Notes: generated from the sequence alone by a model not told the origin. Numbered from the stretch's first letter, positions 1-4,988 are shown. The stretch: 5,249 bases of DNA from an uncultured Bacillus sp. (GCA_937902115.1 CALGSR010000147.1:1-5249), one strand, 5' to 3'. Translations and numbers: made by a program.

Positions 1-895
1 GAATCGTCACCCCGATGGAGACGGCAAAGACCTTTTTCCGCTTCATCCTTAGAGAAACTTTTTCCGATAAATGGTCAAGAATGCCAAGAAGTTCTTGTTG
101 ATTGGAGACATCCCGCGGCAATGTCGTCGAGTTGCCGATGCTCTTGAACTCGGCTGCCGCTTCCGGGTCAATCGGGCGGGGATCAATGCCGCAAGCCCTC
201 TCTTTCAGGCGCAGTCCGTTAATCCCAAGCAGTGCTTTCAGCTGAATTTCATTGGTTTTAGCTAAGTCACCGATTGTGAAAATGTCAATTTTATTTAATT
301 TTTCCGCTGTTTTCTTGCCGATTCCATGCATGTGAATCACCTCAAGGGGCCAGAGGATCTTGGGCACATCCCTTTTTCTGAGGACGGTTATGCCGAGTGG
401 TTTTTTCATATCGGAGGCGGTTTTTGCCAAGAAGCGATTAGGCGCAATGCCGATGCTGCACGGTAAATCAAGTTCACGCATGATCTGCTTTTGAATTTGA
501 TGCGCGATTTCGAGCGGAGAACCAAGTTCATAGCTATCTGTAATATCGACATAGCCTTCGTCGATTGACACTGGCTCCACTAGCTCTGAATACTGCTGCA
601 GAATGTCAAACATGCCTTTTGAGGCCGCTCGGTAGCGCTCAAAATTCGGCTTTTTAACAATGAGGTTTGGGCATAATTTCTTTGCCTCCCAAACCGCCAT
701 TGTTGTTTTCACTCCGAACTTTCTCGCTTCGTAGCTACAAGTGACAATGACACCTCTTCGTTCCTCTGGATTGCCGGCAATTGCGAGGGGCTTTCCCTTT
801 AATGCAGGATCATAGGCCATTTCTACTGAAGCATAGAAGCTGTTCATATCGACATGCAAAATGACCCGGCCCTTTTTCGGATACATTTTCTTCAT
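1..895 (-). CDS. dinB: Y-family DNA polymerase IV (PolY1/DinB, YqjH-like), 3' end beyond the window
   Basis: Error-prone translesion DNA polymerase that copies past damaged template bases. I translated the minus strand: 298 codons are present and the frame stays open to the window edge. The family is usually about 410 residues, so roughly the last 115 (most of the little finger and the clamp-binding tail) lie outside. The palm has the HVDMNSFYASVE motif with metal-binding D16, and the SIDEGY motif with D112 and E113. Y21 sits at the steric-gate position. The thumb has a helix-hairpin-helix around MHGIGKKTAEKL (residues 189-200). KSIGNSTTL (251-259) opens the little finger. The sequence is very close to B. 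subtilis YqjH as I remember it. ATG at 895 is chosen because GGAAGTG (904-910) lies just upstream; the next ATG at 886 is too far from it. No LexA/DinR box is visible upstream. It follows the peptidase gene after a 246-bp repeat-filled gap, so co-transcription is uncertain. Confidence 0.95.
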   Translation of the reverse strand, partial: MKKMYPKKGRVILHVDMNSFYASVEMAYDPALKGKPLAIAGNPEERRGVIVTCSYEARKFGVKTTMAVWEAKKLCPNLIVKKPNFERYRAASKGMFDILQQYSELVEPVSIDEGYVDITDSYELGSPLEIAHQIQKQIMRELDLPCSIGIAPNRFLAKTASDMKKPLGITVLRKRDVPKILWPLEVIHMHGIGKKTAEKLNKIDIFTIGDLAKTNEIQLKALLGINGLRLKERACGIDPRPIDPEAAAEFKSIGNSTTLPRDVSNQQELLGILDHLSEKVSLRMKRKKVFAVSIGVTI

Positions 896-937
896 GTGTT
901 TTGCACTTCCTATTTATAGTACGAGTTCTTTAAGTAA

Positions 938-990
938 GCGGGCTGTCACACCTTCGGGAAAGGAACAGTACGACAGTGCCCGCAGTTTTT
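938..990 (+). terminator. GC-rich hairpin followed by T5 on the plus strand, possible terminator or repeat
   Basis: GCGGGC-TGTC (938-947) pairs with GACA-(GT)-GCCCGC (972-983), a ten-pair stem with a two-base bulge. Inside it, CCTTCGGG (951-958) could form a stable UUCG tetraloop. The plus strand continues with AGTTTTTATT, as an intrinsic terminator would, yet no plus-strand gene lies upstream. On the minus strand, where the flanking genes are transcribed, the tail is not T-rich. It may limit antisense transcription into the repeats, be an RNA structure in the polymerase leader, or be a dispersed repeat. The fold is seen; the role is inferred. Confidence 0.45.
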
Positions 991-998
991 ATTGATTA

Positions 999-1109
999 TG
1001 TCCATGGGTTGATTCATGAAGGACATTTTTCAGACGGTTGACTCAATTTTGTCCTTCACCCAACCGGTGATGGACATTTCCAGCAACTTCTCTATGGTTT
1101 TGTCCTTCA
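999..1109. repeat. Symmetrical 51-bp-period repeat with TGAAGGACA/TGTCCTTCA arms
   Basis: Two 42-bp units share one architecture: a 9-bp arm, a 24-bp loop and the opposite arm. Unit one has TGAAGGACA at 1017-1025 and TGTCCTTCA at 1050-1058, a perfect inverted pair. Unit two has TGATGGACA at 1068-1076 and TGTCCTTCA at 1101-1109, with one mismatch. The units start 51 bp apart. A degenerate third TGTCC arm sits at 999-1003, again 51 bp from the next. The four arms are symmetric about position 1063, and the centre can fold as an 11-bp hairpin (1050-1060 with 1066-1076, one mismatch, 5-nt loop). Together with the hairpin at 938-990 it fills the space between the peptidase and polymerase genes. I see no convincing gene in it. 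Confidence 0.7.
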
Positions 1110-1141
1110 TAAACCAGATAATGGAACCAGCCAGCTCTCTC

Positions 1142-2260
1142 TTATTCCCCGGCAACCTCTTTAATAATCTCAATCACCATTTCAGAGAGCTTATATAATT
1201 CCTCTACTGGCATTTTTTCATTTGTCGTATGAATGTCCTCGTAGCCGACAGCGAGGTTCACTGTCGGAATGCCGAAACCGGCAATGACATTGGCATCACT
1301 TCCGCCGCCGCTGGTTAAGAGTTCGGATGGACGACCAATTTTTGCTGCTGCTTTTTTCGCTACCTCGACCACATGATCCCCGTCAGCTAACTTGAAGCCG
1401 GGATACATCACTTCCACTTCGACATCGGCATTGCCGCCCATTTCTCCCGCCACACCTTCAAAGGCATCCTTCATTTTGCGAACCTGAGCTTTCATTTTTT
1501 CTGGGATTAAGGAACGGGCTTCGGCAAGAATATCTACCCGGTCGCAAACGATATTGGTCTGCTGGCCTCCCTCAAAGCGGCCGATATTTGCTGTTGTTTC
1601 CTTATCAATCCGCCCGAGCGGCATGCGTGAAATGGCTTTAGCAGCAATGGTAATCGCGGAGACACCTTTTTCCGGAGCCACACCGGCATGAGCCGTTTTT
1701 CCGTAAATAACAGCTCTGATTTTCGCCTGCGTCGGAGCAGCGACAATGATATTTCCTACTTTTCCATCGCTGTCAAGGGCGTAACCGAATTTCGCTTTGA
1801 CTAAATTGCGTTCAAGTGCTTTCGAGCCATTCAACCCTGATTCTTCCCCAACCGTGATAATAAATTGAATCTCACCATGCGGGATATTCTCTTCCTTCAA
1901 GATGCGAACTGTCTCCAGCATAACAGCAAGGCCTGTTTTATCATCAGCCCCAAGGATCGTCGTTCCATCCGTTACAACATATCCGTCTTTAATCGAAGGT
2001 TTTACCCCTTTACCCGGTACAACTGTATCCATATGGGAGGTAAAATAAATCGGATCCACGCCATCCTTTGTGGCAGACAAGATGCAAATTAAGTTTCCCG
2101 CCCCATGACCGGTGACAGCCGTTGTGTCATCCTCAAATACTTCAACACCCAATGCAGTGAACTTTTCTTTTAATACCTTCGCAATTTCTGCCTCATGTTT
2201 CGTTTCCGAATCAATTTGCACCAGTTCTAAAAATTCATTTAATAATCGTTCTTGATTCAT
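1142..2260 (-). CDS. yqjE: M20-family zinc metallopeptidase, PepT-like tripeptidase (YqjE)
   Basis: Predicted cytoplasmic aminopeptidase of the M20 family, peptidase T-like branch, releasing N-terminal residues from short peptides. The 372 residues match the usual length of YqjE proteins (about 371). The two-metal site is complete: H76 and D78 in TSHMDTV, D106 in LGADDKTG, catalytic E139 and metal ligand E140 in TVGEESG, D163 in ALDSDGKVG, and H344 in YEDIHTTNE. The lid/dimerisation domain holds the conserved H191 of GKTAHAG. No signal peptide is seen. The frame is open upstream to 2323, but ATG at 2260 is chosen because GGAGGGG (2270-2276) lies 9 bp before it, and the upstream extension would run over the promoter. 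It has its own promoter and lies behind a terminator, so it is probably transcribed apart from the carboxylase genes. Exact substrates cannot be read from sequence. Confidence 0.95.
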   Translation of the reverse strand: MNQERLLNEFLELVQIDSETKHEAEIAKVLKEKFTALGVEVFEDDTTAVTGHGAGNLICILSATKDGVDPIYFTSHMDTVVPGKGVKPSIKDGYVVTDGTTILGADDKTGLAVMLETVRILKEENIPHGEIQFIITVGEESGLNGSKALERNLVKAKFGYALDSDGKVGNIIVAAPTQAKIRAVIYGKTAHAGVAPEKGVSAITIAAKAISRMPLGRIDKETTANIGRFEGGQQTNIVCDRVDILAEARSLIPEKMKAQVRKMKDAFEGVAGEMGGNADVEVEVMYPGFKLADGDHVVEVAKKAAAKIGRPSELLTSGGGSDANVIAGFGIPTVNLAVGYEDIHTTNEKMPVEELYKLSEMVIEIIKEVAGE

Positions 2261-2294
2261 AAAATATCGCCCCTCCAACAACATCGTTTTTTCT

Positions 2295-2323
2295 AGTATA
2301 CATCTCGGAACATTTAGCTTCAA
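2295..2323 (-). promoter_or_regulatory. SigA-type promoter of the M20 peptidase gene
   Basis: Read on the minus strand, TTGAAG (2318-2323) and TATACT (2295-2300) are separated by exactly 17 bp, four or five matches per hexamer to the SigA consensus. The start point would fall near 2288, giving a leader of about 28 nt that contains the GGAGGGG ribosome binding site. It lies directly downstream of the palindromic repeats. Confidence 0.7.
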
Positions 2324-2362
2324 ATATAATAGATGTTGATATCATTGGGATGAACGGCAAAT

Positions 2363-2388
2363 GGGACAGGGTACGAGAACCCTGTCCC
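2363..2388. repeat. REP-like palindrome 1 (GGGACAGGGT / ACCCTGTCCC)
   Basis: Perfect 10-bp inverted repeat, 2363-2372 with 2379-2388, around a 6-nt loop. It is the most regular of three related GGGAC/GTCCC palindromes between the carboxyltransferase and peptidase genes. Its edges are AT-rich with AAATGGGAC on the left, a context shared with palindrome 2. Such elements resemble the REP-like palindromes dispersed in Firmicute genomes; that family assignment is an inference from shape and sequence. Confidence 0.75.
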
Positions 2389-2413
2389 TACCGTCAATTA
2401 TAATGGCACAAAT

Positions 2414-2444
2414 GGGACGGTGAACCCGGAACCCTGTCCCGTCC
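2414..2444. repeat. REP-like palindrome 2 (GGACGG ... CCGTCC), imperfect
   Basis: GGACGG (2415-2420) pairs with CCGTCC (2439-2444). An alternative pairing uses GGGAC (2414-2418) with GTCCC (2436-2440). The interior carries AACCC and ACCCTGTCCC, the latter identical to the right arm of palindrome 1. It starts 51 bp after palindrome 1 and shares its left flank AAATGGGAC, so it appears to be a diverged copy. Confidence 0.65.
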
Positions 2445-2470
2445 AAATTGACTGATATAATTTTAGGAAC

Positions 2471-2495
2471 AACAAAAGGGACGGCGTACCGTCCC
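2471..2495 (-). terminator. Intrinsic terminator of the epimerase-carboxyltransferase unit
   Basis: On the minus strand GGGACGG and CCGTCCC (2489-2495 and 2478-2484) form a perfect 7-bp GC-rich stem around a 4-nt loop. TTTTGTT follows directly (2477-2471). The hairpin begins 8 bp past the carboxyltransferase stop codon. It is built from the third copy of the GGGAC-type palindrome, so a repeat seems to serve as the terminator. Confidence 0.75.
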
Positions 2496-2505
2496 CCTGT
2501 CCCTT
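2476..2505. repeat. REP-like palindrome 3, overlapping the carboxyltransferase stop codon
   Basis: Third copy of the GGGAC/GTCCC element. Besides the short terminator stem, AAGGGAC (2476-2482) can pair with GTCCCTT (2499-2505) as a larger alternative hairpin. The right arm runs two bases into the TAA stop codon of the neighbouring gene (2504-2506), so insertion or expansion occurred right at the gene end without disturbing the protein. Confidence 0.65.
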
Positions 2506-4054
2506 ATAATGGAATATTGCTGTGTTTTTTATATGGTCTTGTTTCTTTTTTCGTGCGTAGCATTTCAAGGGCTTGGACAATTTTGATTCTTGTGTCGCGC
2601 GGATCGATGACGTCATCTACCATTCCTTTTGAAGCTGCTACATATGGATTAGAGAATTTCTCTTTGTATTCTTCAATCTTTTGCGCCCGAGTTTCTTCTG
2701 GGTTTGGACTGTTATTAATTTCTTTAGCAAAAATGATATTGGCTGCCCCTTGTGGCCCCATGACAGCGATTTCAGCATTTGGCCAAGCAAATACAAGGTC
2801 TGCACCAATCGACTTACTGTTTAATGCCACATACGCACCGCCGTATGCTTTTCGTAAAATAACGGTTAGTTTTGGTACTGTTGCCTCGGAATAAGCGAAT
2901 AAAATTTTCGCACCGTGACGGATGATTCCGCCGTGCTCTTGTTTAACTCCCGGGAAGAAACCGGATACATCTTCAAATGTAATCAATGGAATATTAAAGG
3001 AGTCACAGAAACGAATGAATCTTGCCGCTTTATCAGAAGAATCGATATCTAATCCGCCGGCCATAAATTTCGGTTGGTTACAGACAAGTCCTACTACTTC
3101 CCCTTTAATACGCGCCATACCAATGACAATGTTTTTCGCAAAATCAGGCTGTACTTCCATAAATGACCCCGTGTCGACTACTTGATCAATTACTTTCCGT
3201 ACATCGTATGGACGAACGGTATCGAATGGAATCACATCAGTTAAATCCGGACGGTAATCATCCTCTTCATCCCAAGCAGACATTGGAGGTTTTTCCTCAT
3301 TATTTTGTGGCAAATAACTTAATAGTTGGCGAACCTGTTCAATGACCTCTTCCTCTGATTTTCCACGGAAATGAGCATTCCCACTGATCGAGTTATGCAC
3401 CTTCGCACCGCCAAGGTCCTCGGAAGAAATCTTTTCCCCGGTAACGGTTTCAATAACCTTTGGACCTGTAATAAACATTTGGCTTGTTTTTTCGACCATG
3501 AAAACAAAATCAGTAATCGCCGGAGAATAAACCGCCCCGCCGGCACACGGTCCCATAATAACAGAGATTTGTGGAATCACACCAGAATAAATGGAGTTGC
3601 GATAGAAAATATGGCCGTATCCATCCAGTGATACAACGCCTTCCTGGATTCGCGCACCACCGGAATCATTCAAACCGACAAATGGCGCCCCATTGCTTGC
3701 AGCCAAATCCATTACCTTGGCAATTTTCTTTGCATGCATTTCCCCAAGTGCCCCGCCAAATACGGTGAAATCTTGGGCAAATAAGTAAATTGGACGACCG
3801 TTAACTTTACCGAAACCTGTTACAACCCCATCTCCAGCCGGTTTGTCTTGATCCAAACCAAAATCAATACAGTTATGCTCGATAAAGGCATTGATTTCGA
3901 CAAAGGTTCCCGGGTCACAAAGAAGATCAATTCGCTCTCTCGCCGTTAGTTTTCCTTTTTCATGCTGCCTTTCAATCTTAGCATCCCCGCCGCCAAGTCC
4001 GATCTTTTCTTTTCTGTCATATAAGTCATGTATTGTATCGTAAATATCCATCAT
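2504..4054 (-). CDS. yqjD: Acyl-CoA carboxylase carboxyltransferase (beta) subunit, YqjD / PccB-MmdA family
   Basis: Carboxyltransferase component of a biotin-dependent enzyme, predicted to move CO2 between biotin and a short acyl-CoA such as propionyl-CoA, giving methylmalonyl-CoA. The 516 residues fit the family (about 510-520). The N-terminal crotonase-like half has LNDSGGARIQEGV (near 129-141) and GPCAGGAVYSPA (168-179), the acyl-CoA site and oxyanion hole. The C-terminal half has SGFFPGVKQEHGG (364-376) and RKAYGGAYVALNSK (401-414), and the protein ends with KKHSNIPL, typical of the family. Residue V409 replaces the Asp usual in actinobacterial propionyl-CoA carboxylases, so substrate is less certain. 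ATG at 4054 starts one base after the epimerase stop, implying translational coupling; the only SD-like sequence, AAAGGG (4068-4073), is rather distant. ATG at 4051 is an alternative. No biotin carboxylase or biotin carrier gene lies in the window; partners must be elsewhere. Confidence 0.93.
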   Translation of the reverse strand: MMDIYDTIHDLYDRKEKIGLGGGDAKIERQHEKGKLTARERIDLLCDPGTFVEINAFIEHNCIDFGLDQDKPAGDGVVTGFGKVNGRPIYLFAQDFTVFGGALGEMHAKKIAKVMDLAASNGAPFVGLNDSGGARIQEGVVSLDGYGHIFYRNSIYSGVIPQISVIMGPCAGGAVYSPAITDFVFMVEKTSQMFITGPKVIETVTGEKISSEDLGGAKVHNSISGNAHFRGKSEEEVIEQVRQLLSYLPQNNEEKPPMSAWDEEDDYRPDLTDVIPFDTVRPYDVRKVIDQVVDTGSFMEVQPDFAKNIVIGMARIKGEVVGLVCNQPKFMAGGLDIDSSDKAARFIRFCDSFNIPLITFEDVSGFFPGVKQEHGGIIRHGAKILFAYSEATVPKLTVILRKAYGGAYVALNSKSIGADLVFAWPNAEIAVMGPQGAANIIFAKEINNSPNPEETRAQKIEEYKEKFSNPYVAASKGMVDDVIDPRDTRIKIVQALEMLRTKKETRPYKKHSNIPL

Positions 4055-4055
4055 C

Positions 4056-4469
4056 TTAGTGGCCCAACCCTTTCTTTTCACATAATTCAAAAAGAACACT
4101 TCCAGTTGATTTTGGATGCATGAAGGCAACATGTGTGCCGCCTGCCCCTGCTCTTGGCTGTTCATCGATCATTTTGATGCCTTTGTCCTTAATTTCTTGG
4201 ATTCTCTCTTCAATGGAGCTGACACCAAGGGCAATATGATGGATTCCTTGACCGCGTTTTTCGATAAATTTCGCAATCGCCCCGTCATTCCCCATTGGTT
4301 CTAACAGTTCTATATGTGTGTTTCCTGTGTCAATAAACGCAACCTTTACCTTTTGACTCTCTACTTCCTCAATTCCCAGTAGTTTAAGCTGCAGCACTTC
4401 CGTATAATAGGGCAGTGACTCTTCTAATGAATTGACAGCGATTCCAATATGGTCCACTCGATTAATCAT
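4056..4469 (-). CDS. mce: Methylmalonyl-CoA epimerase (VOC superfamily, YqjC)
   Basis: Converts (2S)- to (2R)-methylmalonyl-CoA, the step between propionyl-CoA carboxylase and methylmalonyl-CoA mutase. The 137-residue protein is a vicinal-oxygen-chelate fold made of two beta-alpha-beta3 repeats. The first opens with DHIGIAV, the second with IHHIALGV near residue 76. The four expected metal ligands are visible: H7, Q39 in ESQKV, H78 and E128 in LFELCE. ELLEP (54-58) is also typical of the family. The frame is open to 4490, but ATG at 4469 is chosen: GGGGG (4479-4483) lies about 9 bp ahead, and the family begins with a short lead-in to DHIGIAV. The carboxyltransferase gene follows after one base, which supports an acyl-CoA role over a glyoxalase role. 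No good SigA promoter was found upstream; palindromes there may mark a regulated promoter. No mutase gene is in the window. Confidence 0.92.
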   Translation of the reverse strand: MINRVDHIGIAVNSLEESLPYYTEVLQLKLLGIEEVESQKVKVAFIDTGNTHIELLEPMGNDGAIAKFIEKRGQGIHHIALGVSSIEERIQEIKDKGIKMIDEQPRAGAGGTHVAFMHPKSTGSVLFELCEKKGLGH

Positions 4470-4526
4470 GACGCAAATCCCCCACTTCATAGAAAAAATT
4501 AGCCAGTTATTAAAATAATTAAAAAT

Positions 4527-4540
4527 CTATTAATTAATAG
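4527..4540. promoter_or_regulatory. Perfect 14-bp AT palindrome upstream of the epimerase gene
   Basis: CTATTAATTAATAG is its own reverse complement and lies 58-71 bp before the epimerase start codon. Its position suits a repressor or activator site, but palindromes of A and T arise easily by chance in DNA this AT-rich. Confidence 0.35.
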
Positions 4541-4557
4541 TTTACTATAAATCTTTA

Positions 4558-4627
4558 GAAAATTCCTCACTTTTCTGAACGATCGCTCAATTTATTTTTT
4601 TCGATAAGTTGTCCTAGAGGAATTTTC
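4558..4627. promoter_or_regulatory. Divergent operator candidate: 11-bp inverted repeat around a TetR-like palindrome
   Basis: GAAAATTCCTC (4558-4568) and GAGGAATTTTC (4617-4627) are perfect reverse complements 48 bp apart. Between them TGAACGATCGCTCA (4576-4589) is a 14-bp palindrome with 6 of 7 pairs matching, the shape of a TetR-family operator. The right arm lies in the spacer of the miniprotein promoter; the left arm faces the epimerase gene. This could allow one regulator to control both directions. The symmetry is seen; function is inferred. Confidence 0.45.
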
Positions 4628-4637
4628 CTTGTAAAAT
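4609..4637 (+). promoter_or_regulatory. SigA-type promoter of the Prli42 miniprotein gene
   Basis: TTGTCC (4609-4614) and TAAAAT (4632-4637) are 17 bp apart, four and five matches to the SigA hexamers. A start near 4644 would give a leader of about 58 nt. The spacer contains the arm GAGGAATTTTC, itself a small palindrome (AGGAA-TT-TTCCT), a natural place for a repressor. Confidence 0.65.
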
Positions 4638-4701
4638 AGAGATAGAATGGATTGAAGGAAATACATCACAATGCAATATTTCTATTGGAGGGAAATACAG
4701 A

Positions 4702-4803
4702 TTGTCTAAAAAAAGAAAAAACAAAATGAAGATTGTTGTTTATCTCATGATCTTTGCCATGTTAGCCTCAACATTCTTAACTGGAATTGCATTCTTGTTC
4801 TAA
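4702..4803 (+). CDS. prli42: Prli42-like stressosome-associated membrane miniprotein, TTG start
   Basis: A 33-residue protein: ten mostly basic residues (MSKKRKNKMK), then a hydrophobic stretch (11-33, IVVYLMIFAM to the C-terminal GIAFLF) forming one membrane helix with the N-terminus probably inside. Length, Lys-rich N-terminus and the T-x-L-TG-x C-terminal pattern match Prli42, the 31-residue Listeria protein that tethers the stressosome through RsbR and is conserved in Firmicutes. GGAGGG (4687-4692) lies 9 bp before the TTG. The only in-frame ATG before the helix (codon 9) lacks a ribosome binding site and would lose the basic tail. It has its own promoter and a hairpin downstream, and is divergent from the epimerase gene, a place I recall for prli42 in other Bacillaceae. 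The family is known to be missed by gene finders because of its size. By inference it anchors RsbR-type stressosomes here; no stressosome gene is in the window. Confidence 0.85.
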   Translation: MSKKRKNKMKIVVYLMIFAMLASTFLTGIAFLF

Positions 4804-4846
4804 AACACTGGATAAACAGACCTAATAGATGGTTAGAAGCAAATCA

Positions 4847-4880
4847 AAATCCCTGTTCATTTCCGAAACAGGGATTTCTT
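4847..4880 (+). terminator. Hairpin terminator after the Prli42 gene
   Basis: AAATCCCTGTT (4847-4857) pairs perfectly with AACAGGGATTT (4867-4877) around a 9-nt loop, followed by a short T-rich tail (TTTCTTATGG). It lies about 45 bp after the miniprotein stop. The weak tail makes termination probable rather than certain, but it suggests the miniprotein mRNA is monocistronic. Confidence 0.65.
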
Positions 4881-4923
4881 ATGGAAATGGCACTTTGTTG
4901 AATTTCAGACCGAATTTTTAAAA

Positions 4924-4988
4924 TATTCCAAATTATCCCCATCCTATTGGAATAAGCTTTAACATTCTTTACATATCCTATAGAATAA
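4924..4988. repeat. Overlapping inverted and direct repeats before the DUF5362-like gene
   Basis: TATTCCAA (4924-4931) and TTGGAATA (4947-4954) form a perfect 8-bp inverted repeat with a 15-nt spacer. Separately, ATCCTATTGGAATAA (4941-4955) recurs as ATCCTATAGAATAA (4975-4988), differing by one substitution and one base of length, 34 bp on. Both copies lie in the promoter region of the next gene, so they may be tandem regulator sites or a duplicated promoter. Confidence 0.45.
4959..4986 (+). promoter_or_regulatory. Possible promoter of the DUF5362-like gene
   Basis: TTAACA (4959-4964) and TAGAAT (4981-4986) are spaced 16 bp, a moderate SigA match. The start would fall next to the ribosome binding site, giving an unusually short leader. 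An alternative reading is a SigE/SigK-like pair: GAATA (4950-4954) with CATATCCTA (4972-4980), 17 bp apart, which would mean mother-cell expression in sporulation. The sequence alone does not decide. Confidence 0.3.

Noticed and set aside
904..980. LexA/DinR box or TATAAA promoter before the polymerase
   Set aside because: GTACTGTTCC matches only half a DinR box. The TATAAA (913-918) has no -35 and would start transcription inside the ribosome binding site.
946..1110. Two minus-strand 26-codon ORFs (1030-1110 and 946-1026, the second with a CGHC motif)
   Set aside because: Neither has a ribosome binding site, both lie in repeat or hairpin sequence, and the open frames follow from the 51-bp repeat period.
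1016..1198. Plus-strand 60-codon ORF
   Set aside because: It consists of the intergenic repeat plus the antisense of the peptidase 3' end, with no ribosome binding site.
2261..2323. Extended start of the M20 peptidase at 2323
   Set aside because: The extra 21 codons cover the SigA-like promoter and leader; GGAGGGG supports the ATG at 2260.
2448..2894. Plus-strand 148-codon ORF
   Set aside because: It is antisense to the well-conserved carboxyltransferase and shows no start signals.
4055..4165. Extended start of the carboxyltransferase at 4165
   Set aside because: It would overlap the epimerase by over 100 bp, and the extra residues do not resemble the family.
4470..4490. Upstream ATG of the epimerase at 4490
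   Set aside because: It lies before the GGGGG ribosome binding site, which correctly serves the ATG at 4469.
4544..4549. TATAGT as -10 of the epimerase gene
   Set aside because: No acceptable -35 hexamer stands 16-18 bp upstream on the minus strand.
4576..4589. CcpA cre site or FadR box
   Set aside because: Central bases differ from both consensus sequences; kept only as an unassigned TetR-like palindrome.
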